From the NCBI GenBank assembly GCA_965203375.1, contig OZ241886.1, positions 2,976,001-3,040,000 of the forward strand: DNA of 64,000 nucleotides. The letters run 5' to 3'. This document shows positions 16,986 through 26,931 of this stretch, piece after piece. The notes under the pieces were generated by a model. It was not told the DNA's origin. It saw only the letters and a program-made list of their open reading frames with translations, and did no database searches. The position numbers were made by a program, and so were the translations under genes. Source of the stretch: CATQHS01 sp965203375 (lineage in GTDB: Bacteria > Actinomycetota > Acidimicrobiia > Acidimicrobiales > Aldehydirespiratoraceae). Each line of letters starts with the position of its first letter. The stretch's first letter is position 1.

Positions 16986-17840
16986 ATGGCCCAGACCATC
17001 TCGAAGCCCCCGGCGCCCCCCGCGCAGGAGCGGGTGCCGCCCATCCGGCCCCGCCGCCGCAAACTGGGCTGGCCGCTGGACATCTACCAGACCGCGGTGG
17101 GCAAGAAGTACGTCATGGCCGTCACCGGGGTGGGCCTGATCGGCTTCGTGATCGTCCACATGATCGGCAACCTGCACCTCTACGAGGGGCCGACCCAGAT
17201 CAACGAGTACGCCGAGGCCCTGCGCGACCTGGGCGGCCACCTGGTCCCCCGCACCCTGATCCTGTGGGTCCTGCGCCTGGGGCTGATGGCCATGTTCGCC
17301 CTCCACCTGCACAGCGCCTACTCGCTGCGCCGGATGGGCCGGGCCAGCAACCCCCGGTCGGGCTTCGTCAGCGGCAACAAGAAGTACGAGGGGCCGCAGA
17401 GCTACGCGGCCGCCTCCTACGCCAGCCGCACCATGCGCTGGACCGGCCCCATCATCGGCCTGTACGTACTGTTCCACCTGGCCGACCTCACCTGGGGGTG
17501 GTGGCTCGGCGACGACTACGTCCGGGGCGACGTGTACCACAACGTGGTCGAGTCGCTGTCGTCGCTGCCGGTGGCCGCCGTCTACGTGGTGGCCAACGCG
17601 GCCCTGGCCCTGCACATCTTCCACGGGGCCTGGTCGCTGTTCCAGAGCCTGGGGGTGAACAACCCCCGCTACAACCACCTGCGCCGGGGGCTGGCCGCCG
17701 CGGTGGCCGGGGTCATCCTGGTGGGCAACCTGAGCTTCCCGGTGATGGTCCAGACCGGGCTGATCGACAGCGAAGGCCGCGGCGCGGCGCCCGGCGCCCC
17801 GGCCGAGCCAGAAGCCGGCGGCGAGGAGAGCCCGGGATGA
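16986..17840 (+). CDS. sdhC: Succinate dehydrogenase cytochrome b subunit SdhC
   Basis: A 284-residue protein with a basic N-terminus and five predicted membrane helices (for example VMAVTGVGLIGFVIVHMIG, LILWVLRLGLMAMFALHLHS, IGLYVLFHLADLTWGWW). His residues in VIVHMIGN, FALHLHS, LFHLAD and ALHIFHGA are candidates for the two b hemes of the B-type, five-helix membrane anchor (Bacillus/mycobacterial Sdh1-like). It anchors SdhA/SdhB and passes electrons to quinone. The C-terminus is a Gly/Ala/Pro/Glu tail. First gene of sdhCAB; AAGGATCGAG 5 bases before the ATG is the ribosome site. Confidence 0.93.
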   Translation: MAQTISKPPAPPAQERVPPIRPRRRKLGWPLDIYQTAVGKKYVMAVTGVGLIGFVIVHMIGNLHLYEGPTQINEYAEALRDLGGHLVPRTLILWVLRLGLMAMFALHLHSAYSLRRMGRASNPRSGFVSGNKKYEGPQSYAAASYASRTMRWTGPIIGLYVLFHLADLTWGWWLGDDYVRGDVYHNVVESLSSLPVAAVYVVANAALALHIFHGAWSLFQSLGVNNPRYNHLRRGLAAAVAGVILVGNLSFPVMVQTGLIDSEGRGAAPGAPAEPEAGGEESPG

Positions 17841-17943
17841 CCGCCGCCCGCGCCGTTGGCGAGAAGCCCGGGCCGGCCGCCTCCGCCGAGGCCGAGGGGT
17901 CGGGCCTGACCGCCCGCCGACCCGAGTTCGAGGAGGGCCCGGG

Positions 17944-17947
<4 letters not shown>
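17837..17947 (+). CDS. 36-codon reading frame bridging sdhC and sdhA
   Basis: An ATG at 17837 overlaps the sdhC stop (ATGA) and the frame ends with a TGA at 17945-17947 that overlaps the sdhA ATG (ATGA). The frame encodes 36 residues (MTAARAVGEKPGPAA start, RRPEFEEGPG end), Ala/Glu/Gly-rich and without a recognisable domain. The 27 bases holding ribosome site and start (17822-17848) recur with one mismatch at 17929-17955 around the sdhA start, so the frame seems to have arisen by local duplication of the start region. It may be translated as a coupling element; a stable product is doubtful. Confidence 0.4.
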
Positions 17948-19865
<1,918 letters not shown>

Positions 19866-19869
<4 letters not shown>

Positions 19870-20639
19870 GCGCTGCGCTGAACCTTAGGCTGCGGATCTG
19901 GCGCCAGGACGGCCCCGGCGCCCCGGGGGGGTTCCAGGACGTGGAGGCCCGGGGCATCCCCGCCGACGCCTCGTTCCTGGAGATGCTCGACATCGTCAAC
20001 GAGCGGCTGCTGGACGAGGGCATCGAGCCGGTCACCTTCGCCCACGACTGCCGGGAGGGCATCTGCGGCACCTGCGGGGTGATGATCAACGGCCGGGCCC
20101 ACGGGCCGGAGCGGGCCACCGCCACCTGCCAGCTCCACATGCGGTCCTTCGCCGACGGCGACGAGATCACCGTCGAGCCGTTCCGGGCCGCCTCGTTCCC
20201 GGTGGTGAAGGACCTGATGGTGGACCGGCGGGCCTTCGACCGGATCATCGAGGCCGGCGGCTACATATCGGCCCCCACCGGCGCCGCCGGCGACGCCAAC
20301 GAGACCCCGGTGCCCAAGGAGGCGGCCGACTTCGCCATGGACGCGGCCGCCTGCATCGGCTGCGGGGCCTGCGTGGCCGCCTGCCCCAACTCGGCCGCCC
20401 AGCTCTTCACCGCCGCCAAGCTCGGGCACCTCAACGTGCTGCCCCAGGGCCAGCCCGAGCGCTGGCGGCGGACCGAGGCCATGGTGGAGACCATGGAGGA
20501 GTTCTTCGGCTCCTGCACCAACCACGGCGAGTGCCACGAGGCCTGCCCCAAGGAGATCAGCCTCGACTTCATCGCCCTGCTCAACCGGGACTACCTGAAG
20601 GCCAAGGTCAAGAACCGCCGCCTCGCCGCCCGAACCTGA
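19866..20639 (+). CDS. sdhB: Succinate dehydrogenase iron-sulfur subunit SdhB
   Basis: A 257-residue protein starting at a GTG that overlaps the sdhA stop (GTGA). The [2Fe-2S] site is CREGICGTCG with a later CQ, and the two C-terminal cluster motifs are CIGCGACVAACPN and CTNHGECHEACPK, the pattern of a [4Fe-4S] plus [3Fe-4S] SdhB. It carries electrons from FAD to the quinone site in SdhC. Last gene of the operon; the stop is followed by 84 bases and then the convergent mftA stop. Confidence 0.95.
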
Positions 20640-20704
20640 CCGGGGCTGGCGGCGGGGACGAAGCGCTCAGGCGGCCAACAGGCAACGGAGGTCAGCCGAT
20701 TGGA

Positions 20705-20716
20705 GGTCGGCCGACC
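20705..20716. terminator. Perfect palindrome between convergent sdhB and mftA
   Basis: GGTCGGCCGACC is a perfect 12-base palindrome 7 bases outside the mftA stop and 65 bases after sdhB. It could form a short hairpin serving either strand, but there is no T-run, so termination is only a possibility. Confidence 0.3.
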
Positions 20717-20723
20717 GCGTAGG

Positions 20724-20996
20724 TCAGTAGACGCCGCACATGCCGTCTATGGAGATCTCCTCGACCAGCAGATCGTCGATGACCAGATCGCCGTCGACGG
20801 CGAGAGCGCCGCAGCCAACCGAACCCGGGTCATCGACGGCGAGAGCGGCGCGGCCGGCCGAATCCGCGTCATCGACGGCGCCGCTGCCGCTGACCGAACC
20901 GGGGTCGTCGACGGCGAGAACGCTGCGACCGACCGAACCCGGGCCGCTGGCAACGCCCGCCGGCTTGTCGGGCTCGAGCCTCTGGTTTGACTCCAC
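20724..20996 (-). CDS. mftA: Mycofactocin precursor peptide MftA with repeat-extended leader
   Basis: A 90-residue protein whose C-terminus is LVEEISIDGMCGVY, essentially the invariant end of MftA precursors. MftC removes the Tyr carboxyl and cross-links the final Val-Tyr to make the redox cofactor mycofactocin (established). Known MftA are often only about 30-60 residues. Here the leader holds four tandem 12-13-residue units (consensus PGSVGxxxLAVDD; DNA units at 20793-20828, 20829-20867, 20868-20903, 20904-20942). GTG at 20996 is chosen because GAGGAGG lies 5 bases upstream; a GTG at 21020 is possible. No mftB-F genes are in the window. It is convergent with sdhB and divergent from the acetyltransferase gene. 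Confidence 0.9.
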   Translation of the reverse strand: MESNQRLEPDKPAGVASGPGSVGRSVLAVDDPGSVSGSGAVDDADSAGRAALAVDDPGSVGCGALAVDGDLVIDDLLVEEISIDGMCGVY

Positions 20997-21106
20997 CGCT
21001 TCCTCCTCAGATCGGGGCACCGCCCACAGGGGGCGCCATCCCGCGGGCCGACCGCGGGGCCAAGATTAGCCCCGGGGTAGCCTGCGGGCCGTGTCGGAGG
21101 AGATCC

Positions 21107-21607
21107 GTGTCTGAGGAGATCCGGGTGCGTCTGGCTGTTAGCGACGACGCTGAAGCCATCCGCCGCATCTACAACCACGAGGTGGTCCACACCACCCACA
21201 CCTTCGACCTGGTGCCCCGGACCCTCGACGAGCAGATCGCCTGGCTGACCGAGCGGGACGGCGCCCTGGGGGTGGTGGTGGCCGAGTTGGACGGCTCGGT
21301 GGCGGGCTTCGCCTCGCTTTCGGAGTACCGGCCCCGGGCCGCCTACCGCACCTCGGTGGAGTCCAGCGTCTACGTGGACGCCCCGTTCCGAGGGACCGGG
21401 GTCGGCGCTCGGCTGATGGCCGAGCTGATCGAGCTGGCCACCGCCCGCGGCTTCCACACCATGCTGGCCCGGATCGCGGGAGGCCATGAGGCATCGATAG
21501 CCCTGCACCGCTCGGTCGGTTTCGCCACGGTGGGAACCGAGCGCGAGGTGGGCCGCAAGCTGGGCAACTGGCTCGATGTCGTAGTCATGCAGCGCATGTT
21601 AGGATAA
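21107..21607 (+). CDS. GNAT acetyltransferase, phosphinothricin acetyltransferase-like
   Basis: A 166-residue protein. RLAVSDDAEAIRRIYNHEV opens the domain, SSVYVDAPFRGTGVGARLM is the acetyl-CoA pyrophosphate loop (R-G-x-G-V-G), and IALHRSVGFATVGTEREVG is the C-terminal strand typical of the PAT/bar branch. It transfers acetyl to a primary amine, often methionine sulfoximine or an amino acid analogue; the true substrate is unknown. Start GTG 21107 has GGAGGAG upstream. A 16-base tandem copy of the start (21091-21106 and 21107-21122, one mismatch) gives a false upstream start that stops after seven codons. asnB begins 4 bases after the stop. Confidence 0.88.
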   Translation: MSEEIRVRLAVSDDAEAIRRIYNHEVVHTTHTFDLVPRTLDEQIAWLTERDGALGVVVAELDGSVAGFASLSEYRPRAAYRTSVESSVYVDAPFRGTGVGARLMAELIELATARGFHTMLARIAGGHEASIALHRSVGFATVGTEREVGRKLGNWLDVVVMQRMLG

Positions 21608-21611
21608 CACT

Positions 21612-23474
21612 ATGTGTGGAATAAGCGGTATATATCTCAAAGATGGAGCAATTGTTGACTCTAATATAGTTGAAAAAATGGCTGTCTCACTTAATCATCG
21701 GGGCCCGGATTATAAAGGGATTCACGTAGACGGTTCTCTAGGACTAGGGCATACGCGGCTGAGCATTATCGATCTGTCGGAACAGGGCAATCAGCCCATG
21801 CATTCACCGGATGGCCGTTACACAATAGTTTACAATGGGGAGGTCTATAACTTCGATGAGATACGGTCGATTCTGTCCGCCAAGGGACACCACTACCGCG
21901 GGCATTCTGATACCGAAGTAGTGCTCCATGCCTTGATGGAATGGGGAACAGAGGCATTCGCCAGATTCGAAGGCATGTATGCCATAGCGGTTTGGGACAA
22001 CCATGAACAACGCATGCACTTAGCTAGAGATCGCTTCGGCATCAAACCTCTCTACTACTATGACACGGCAAAGGAGATGATCTTCGGCTCCGAGATCAAA
22101 GCGATACTTGCCTCGGGTAGGGTCCAGGCGCGCATCAACTGGGTGGGTATGCATGAATATATGCACTACGATACGGCCCTAAATTCCAACACGATGTTCA
22201 TGGGGATCCATAAAGTCTTGCCCGGTCACCTGCTTACTCTAGATGCCAGCGGTACAAAGGTTGACCCGTACATGTCGCTCTTCAGGACAACACCGGCTGA
22301 AGATGATTTACACACTGCGACTGACACTGTGAGAGATATGTTAGAGAGAGCAACCAAAAACCATTTGGTAAGTGATGTTCCGGTAGGTGTTTTTCTAAGC
22401 GGAGGCATTGACTCTTCGGCTATTACTGCTCTAGCCTCCCAACACTATAGTGGCCAGCTAAAGACATTTTCCGTTGGCTTTGACTTTGACGAGGGTATCA
22501 ACGAACTTCCCCAGGCTCGTATAGTAGCTGAGCGTTTCAACACGGATCACCAAGAGATGCATCTTTCGGGTGGGAAACTCACTGAAGTAATACCGCGTTT
22601 GATTCGCTGTTACGATGAGCCATTTAGTGATCCAGCCAGTATAGCCCTATATCTGCTCAGCGAACAGGTGGCAGGCGATCCCAAAGTCATTCTCATGGGG
22701 GATGGTGGCGACGAGATATTCGCAGGATATACTCGCTATACTATAGGCGAATACGAGAAACTAAAGCATCTAATAGCTCGGGCCTCTCCCTTCATTCCCC
22801 GGCAAAATATATGGTATCGAAGATTTAAAGCTGTCAAAGCCTTCTATCACTCCGAGCCCTCTCTGCGCATGGCTATGATGATGTCGGGCAATAATTGGAG
22901 TGCTCCCTTCTCTCCAGTTTTTACTCCTTGGGCCAACTCATTACTAGATGCCAGTGACCCTTTCCAGTACTACCGAGAACTCTACGAACGATACAAGCAT
23001 CTGGATCAAATACAGCGTATGCTTTATACCGACTGTAGCATAATTTTACCTGATCTATACTTCAAAAAGGTAGATCGAGCAACCATGGCTCATGGTATTG
23101 AAGCCAGAGTTCCTATGGTAGATACCAGGATGGCTGAATATGTGATGGCATTGCCGTCTGCTTACAAAATAAGGGGGAGGGAGAAGAAATTCATTTTGCG
23201 CCAGGCGCTGAGAGAAACGCTGCCCGCGGCTATTCTTGATCACCCGAAGACCGGATTCAGCGTACCGATACCGTTCTGGCTGCAAACATCACTAGCCGAT
23301 TACTTGCGGTCCACGCTGTTCGATTCCCGACTTTTGAATGACGGACTGCTCGATAAGCTCATCTTGGACCACTACATACAAGAGCACTCAGGCGGAAGAA
23401 GGAACAACGGCCGCTTGCTGTACCGGCTGCTGAACTTGGCCCTGTGGTACGAGGAGTACCAAGTCGAAAGTTGA
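21612..23474 (+). CDS. asnB: Glutamine-hydrolysing asparagine synthetase
   Basis: A 620-residue protein. MCGISGIY places the class II glutaminase nucleophile Cys2, and NHRGPD, RLSIIDLS and YNGEVYNF complete the amidotransferase domain. The synthetase PP-loop is FLSGGIDSS (about residues 260-268), followed by DGGDEIFAGY. It makes Asn, or amidates another carboxylate, using Gln and ATP. Base composition is clearly AT-richer than both neighbours, and third positions are not GC-biased, so acquisition is likely; such AsnB copies are common in surface-polysaccharide clusters. It sits 4 bases after the acetyltransferase gene and converges on a whiB gene 13 bases away. Confidence 0.93.
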   Translation: MCGISGIYLKDGAIVDSNIVEKMAVSLNHRGPDYKGIHVDGSLGLGHTRLSIIDLSEQGNQPMHSPDGRYTIVYNGEVYNFDEIRSILSAKGHHYRGHSDTEVVLHALMEWGTEAFARFEGMYAIAVWDNHEQRMHLARDRFGIKPLYYYDTAKEMIFGSEIKAILASGRVQARINWVGMHEYMHYDTALNSNTMFMGIHKVLPGHLLTLDASGTKVDPYMSLFRTTPAEDDLHTATDTVRDMLERATKNHLVSDVPVGVFLSGGIDSSAITALASQHYSGQLKTFSVGFDFDEGINELPQARIVAERFNTDHQEMHLSGGKLTEVIPRLIRCYDEPFSDPASIALYLLSEQVAGDPKVILMGDGGDEIFAGYTRYTIGEYEKLKHLIARASPFIPRQNIWYRRFKAVKAFYHSEPSLRMAMMMSGNNWSAPFSPVFTPWANSLLDASDPFQYYRELYERYKHLDQIQRMLYTDCSIILPDLYFKKVDRATMAHGIEARVPMVDTRMAEYVMALPSAYKIRGREKKFILRQALRETLPAAILDHPKTGFSVPIPFWLQTSLADYLRSTLFDSRLLNDGLLDKLILDHYIQEHSGGRRNNGRLLYRLLNLALWYEEYQVES

Positions 23475-23487
23475 GCGGCCCGCCCGG

Positions 23488-23826
23488 TCAGCCCGCCCGT
23501 TCCATGGACTCCCGGGCCCGCTTTTCGGCCACGCGCCGGCGGCCCACGATGGGGGTGGTGGGGGCGAAGCCGGCCTCGGCCCGCTCCGACTCGCTCTCGC
23601 CGCCCCAGAAGCCCAGCTCGCGGTTGGCCCGGGCGTAGTCGCGGCACCTCTCCAGCACCGTGCAGGCCGAGCACAGGGCCCGGGCCCGGGCCTCTCGGCG
23701 CACCCGGGCCTCGGGCCGCTCGGCGAAGGGGGCGAAGAAGAGGTCGCTCTCCCCGGCGCACAGTCCCTGCCTCATCCATCCGGTGGACCCGGCCGGGCCG
23801 TTGGGCATCCCGATGGCATCGAGCAT
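23488..23826 (-). CDS. Second WhiB-family (Wbl) regulator
   Basis: A 112-residue protein. Four Cys ligands, C23, C52, C55 and C61 (CX28CX2CX5C in GLCAGE and LCSACTVLERC), and the turn GFWGGESESER identify a Wbl protein. The C-terminal tail (IVGRRRVAEKRARES) is basic. It differs from the first WhiB by a longer first Cys spacing and an acidic turn, so it belongs to another subclass. Its promoter lies in the 214-base spacer upstream, which also contains a strong hairpin. Convergent with the foreign-looking asnB. Confidence 0.9.
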   Translation of the reverse strand: MLDAIGMPNGPAGSTGWMRQGLCAGESDLFFAPFAERPEARVRREARARALCSACTVLERCRDYARANRELGFWGGESESERAEAGFAPTTPIVGRRRVAEKRARESMERAG

Positions 23827-23941
23827 GCGATTCGCCTAACTGTCGCCTGCGAACAGGACCGTTCGCTACCTTGTCGGCATACAACCGTAGGTAGAAACAG
23901 GCCGCCTGTCCCGCGAAAGGCGATAATTTCCAGCGAAGGCA

Positions 23942-23962
23942 GCTATCGCTAAAAGCGATAGC
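23942..23962. terminator. Strong hairpin between aldehyde dehydrogenase and whiB
   Basis: GCTATCGCT and AGCGATAGC form a perfect 9-base stem with an AAA loop. The site lies 80 bases after the aldehyde dehydrogenase stop and about 115 bases before the whiB start, all on the minus strand. It may terminate the dehydrogenase transcript or serve as an operator. No long T-run follows. A second imperfect stem, GGTCGCG/CGTGACC around TTTTT, lies at about 23972-23990. Confidence 0.4.
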
Positions 23963-24040
23963 ACCGAAGGGCGGTCGCGTTTTTCGTGACCGGCGAGCCG
24001 GACGGCCGCCGGGCCCGGCACCGCCGTCGGCGTGCCGCGG

Positions 24041-25519
24041 TCACGAGGCGAGCCAGTTGACGGCCTGTATCTCGGTGTAGGCCTCGATCCCCCACTTGCC
24101 CCGGTCCCGGCCGATGCCCGACATCTTCCAGCCCCCGAACGGGGCCTGCATGTGGGGCTGGACGGTGTTCAGGGCCACGTTGCCCGACTGGAGCCGGCCC
24201 GCGATCTCATAGGCCCGCTTGGCGTCGCCGGAGAACACGTAGGAGAACAGCCCGTAGGGGGAGTCGTTGGCCAGGGCCACCGCCTCGTCGTCGCCGGAGT
24301 GGGACAGCACCGCCACCACCGGGCCGAAGGCCTCCTGGCGGGCCGCCTCCATGTCGGGGGTCACGTCCACCAGCAGGGTGGGGGCCACGTAGTAGCCGGG
24401 GAGGTCGGGCCGGCGGCCGCCGCAGGCCACGGTGGCCCCGGCGTCGGACCCGGCGGCGACGAAGGCCTCGACCCGGTCCCGGTGGGCCTCGGTGATGACC
24501 GGCCCCACGATGGTGTCGCGCTCCAGCGGGTCGCCCGGCTTCATGAACCCGGCGAAGGCCTGCAGGATCTCCACCGTGCGGTCGTACAGGTCGCGGTGGC
24601 AGATGACCCGGGTGGGGGCGGTGCAGATCTGGCCCGAGTGGAAGCCCCAGACGGTGGCGATCGCGGTGCAGGCCGCGTTCACGTCGGCGTCCTCGGTCAT
24701 GATCAGCGCGCCCTTGCCGCCCAGCTCCATGAGCAGCCGCTTCATGGTGGCGGCGCCGCTGCGGTAGATGCGGGTTCCCACCTCGCTGGACCCGGTGAAG
24801 GAGATCATGTCCACGTCGGGCGAGTCCACCAGCGCGGCCGGGGGCTCGGGGCCCGAGGAGGTGACGATGTTCACCACCCCGTCGGGGAAGCCGGCGGCGG
24901 CCACCGCCTCGCCCAGCAGCAGGACGCCGAGCGGGTCCTGGGGGGCCGGCTTGATCACCACCGTGTTCCCGGTCGCCAGCGCGGGCGCGATCTTCCCGGC
25001 CACGTTGATCAGCGGCATGTTGTAGGGGGTGATGCAGGCCACCACCCCCACGGGCCGGCGGTGGACCATGGCGTTGGCCAGCCCGGCCGGGCCCAGCGCG
25101 GTGCGGTCCTGGGGCAGGGGCGGCACGGCCACATCGAGGTCGATGGGCTTGGAGTAGTAGCGGAACCGGTCCACCAGGGCCGAGCCCAACTGGACCTGCT
25201 CGGTGATGTTGATGGTGGAGCCGGTCTCGGCCTGGACCAGGGCGATCCAGTCGGGGGCCATGGCCTCTATCGCCCGGGCCAGCCGATCCAGGTGCGCGCC
25301 CCGGTCGGCGGGGGACAGCGCCCTCCAGCCCGCGGAGGCGGCCCGGGCGGCCCGGGCCGCGTCGAGGGCCTGGCCGACCGTGGCCTCGGGGGCGTGGCCC
25401 ACCGTCTCGGTGGTGGCCGGATCGACCACCGGGTAGGCGCCGGCACCGGGCGCCACCCACTCGCCGTCGATGAGCAGCCTCCACTCCCGTTCGGCGTCGA
25501 TGCCGGGCCGCCGCTTCAT
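24041..25519 (-). CDS. NAD(P)-dependent aldehyde dehydrogenase
   Basis: A 492-residue protein with the standard ALDH layout: GVVACITPYNMPL cofactor strand, FTGSSEVGTRI Rossmann turn, the general base in LMELGGKG, catalytic Cys in SGQICTAPTR (about residue 298), and the C-terminal EAFGPVVAV and FGGWKMSGIGRD motifs. It oxidises an aldehyde to the acid; the substrate is unknown. The branch resembles actinobacterial ALDHs that occur with alcohol dehydrogenases and acyl-CoA enzymes. Divergent from a thiolase gene across 154 bases, so shared control is possible. Confidence 0.93.
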   Translation of the reverse strand: MKRRPGIDAEREWRLLIDGEWVAPGAGAYPVVDPATTETVGHAPEATVGQALDAARAARAASAGWRALSPADRGAHLDRLARAIEAMAPDWIALVQAETGSTINITEQVQLGSALVDRFRYYSKPIDLDVAVPPLPQDRTALGPAGLANAMVHRRPVGVVACITPYNMPLINVAGKIAPALATGNTVVIKPAPQDPLGVLLLGEAVAAAGFPDGVVNIVTSSGPEPPAALVDSPDVDMISFTGSSEVGTRIYRSGAATMKRLLMELGGKGALIMTEDADVNAACTAIATVWGFHSGQICTAPTRVICHRDLYDRTVEILQAFAGFMKPGDPLERDTIVGPVITEAHRDRVEAFVAAGSDAGATVACGGRRPDLPGYYVAPTLLVDVTPDMEAARQEAFGPVVAVLSHSGDDEAVALANDSPYGLFSYVFSGDAKRAYEIAGRLQSGNVALNTVQPHMQAPFGGWKMSGIGRDRGKWGIEAYTEIQAVNWLAS

Positions 25520-25673
25520 CGGGCCCCCTGCGATCGGTCCTCGTGCAGCCTCCCCCGGTGGTCGGCGTCGATGCCGGGCCTGTCGTTTTTCGTGCTTCGC
25601 GTCATCACCGCCCCATTATCCTGGCCCCGCCGCCACCCGCGGTCCGCCCGCGGGCCGATCTGGGAGCCCCATC

Positions 25674-26876
25674 ATGACCGAAGCCGTCATCGTCGCCACC
25701 GCCCGCACCCCCGTAGGCCGGGCCAACAAGGGGTCGCTGACCCAGGTCCGGCCCGACGACATGTCGGCCTTCATCATCTCCGACGTGCTGTCCAAGGTGC
25801 CCGGCCTCGACTACGCCGACGTCGAGGACGTCATCTGGGGCATCGGCCAGCCCGGCGGCGAGGGCGGGTACAACATCGCCAGGGTGGCGTCGGTGCTGGC
25901 CGGGGTGAACGCCCCGGGCGTGACCGTGAACCGCTACTGCTCGTCGTCGCTGCAGGCCGTCCGCATGGCGGCCCACGCCATCAAGGCCGGCGAGGGCGAC
26001 TGCTTCGTGACCGGCGGCGTGGAGACCGTGTCCCGCTACGCCAGCGGAGCGGCCGACACCGGCCCCCACAACGGGGCTTTCCAGGAGGCCGAGGCCCGCA
26101 CCGGGGCCCGCACCGGGGCCGGGGCCGACGCCTGGGCGCCCCCCGAGGGGCTGCCCGACATCTACATCGCCATGGGCCAGACCGCCGAGAACGTGGCCCA
26201 GTACAAGGGCGTCTCCCGGCAGGCCCAGGACGAGTGGGGGGTGCTGTCGCAGAACCGGGCCGAGGCCGCCCGCGACCGGGGCCTGTTCGAGCGGGAGATC
26301 ACGCCCTACCCGCTGGCCGACGGCGCCCTGGTGAGCGCCGACGACGGCATCCGGGAGGGCACCACCCTCGAGGGCGTCTCCCAGTTGAAGCCGGTGTTCC
26401 GGCCCGACGGCACCGTGACCGCCGGCAACGCCTGCCCGCTCAACGACGGGGCCGCGGCGGTGGTGGTCATGTCCGACGCCAAGGCGGCCCAGGTGGGGGC
26501 GGCGCCGTTGGCCCGGGTGGTGTCCACCGGGGTTTCGGCCCTGCACCCCGAGATCATGGGGCTGGGCCCGATCGACGCCTGCCGCCAGGCCCTGGACCGG
26601 GCGGGCATGACCATCGGCGACATCGACCACGTGGAGATCAACGAGGCCTTCGCCGCCCAGGTGCTGCCCTCGGCCGACGAGCTGGGGATCGACCACGACA
26701 AGCTCAACCCCAACGGGGGCTCCATCGCCCTGGGCCACCCCTTCGGCATGACCGGGGCCCGCATCATGACCACCCTCCTCAACGGCCTCGAGGACGCCGA
26801 CAACGCCGTCGGGCTCGAGTCGATGTGCGTGGGCGGGGGCCAGGGCATGGCCATGATCGTCGAGCGCCTCAGCTAG
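25674..26876 (+). CDS. Thiolase (acetyl-CoA C-acyltransferase)
   Basis: A 400-residue protein from the ATG at 25674, with GGGAGC about 8 bases upstream. Catalytic residues are the acyl-accepting Cys89 (NRYCSSSLQA), the His in GHPFGMTGAR and the second Cys in CVGGGQGMA; INEAFAAQ and NGGSIALG are also present. It cleaves or forms 3-ketoacyl-CoA in beta-oxidation or acetoacetyl-CoA synthesis. A short repeat of Arg-Thr-Gly-Ala (ARTGARTGAGADA, about residue 142) is a small Ala/Gly insert. It stands alone, divergent from the aldehyde dehydrogenase. Confidence 0.93.
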   Translation: MTEAVIVATARTPVGRANKGSLTQVRPDDMSAFIISDVLSKVPGLDYADVEDVIWGIGQPGGEGGYNIARVASVLAGVNAPGVTVNRYCSSSLQAVRMAAHAIKAGEGDCFVTGGVETVSRYASGAADTGPHNGAFQEAEARTGARTGAGADAWAPPEGLPDIYIAMGQTAENVAQYKGVSRQAQDEWGVLSQNRAEAARDRGLFEREITPYPLADGALVSADDGIREGTTLEGVSQLKPVFRPDGTVTAGNACPLNDGAAAVVVMSDAKAAQVGAAPLARVVSTGVSALHPEIMGLGPIDACRQALDRAGMTIGDIDHVEINEAFAAQVLPSADELGIDHDKLNPNGGSIALGHPFGMTGARIMTTLLNGLEDADNAVGLESMCVGGGQGMAMIVERLS

Positions 26877-26889
26877 CCCGCGGTCAGAT

Positions 26890-26906
26890 GCCCGGAGAGG
26901 CCGGGC
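26890..26906 (+). terminator. Short hairpin after thiolase gene
   Basis: GCCCGG-AGAGG-CCGGGC forms a perfect 6-base GC stem 14 bases after the thiolase stop. A further GCCGGGCA follows. Without a T-run it is a weak terminator candidate. Confidence 0.3.
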
Positions 26907-26931
26907 GGCTGCCGGGCAGAGAGGCAATGCC

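Noticed and set aside
14260..17139. 959-codon plus-strand frame spanning the GH2 gene and the spacer before sdhC
   Set aside because: It is out of frame with GH2 and SdhC, which both show domain motifs; its product is Arg/Pro/Gly/Ala low complexity only.
20724..21607. A complete mycofactocin gene cluster around mftA
   Set aside because: Adjacent genes are SdhB, a GNAT enzyme and AsnB; no radical SAM protein, RRE chaperone, creatininase-like peptidase or glycosyltransferase is in the window.
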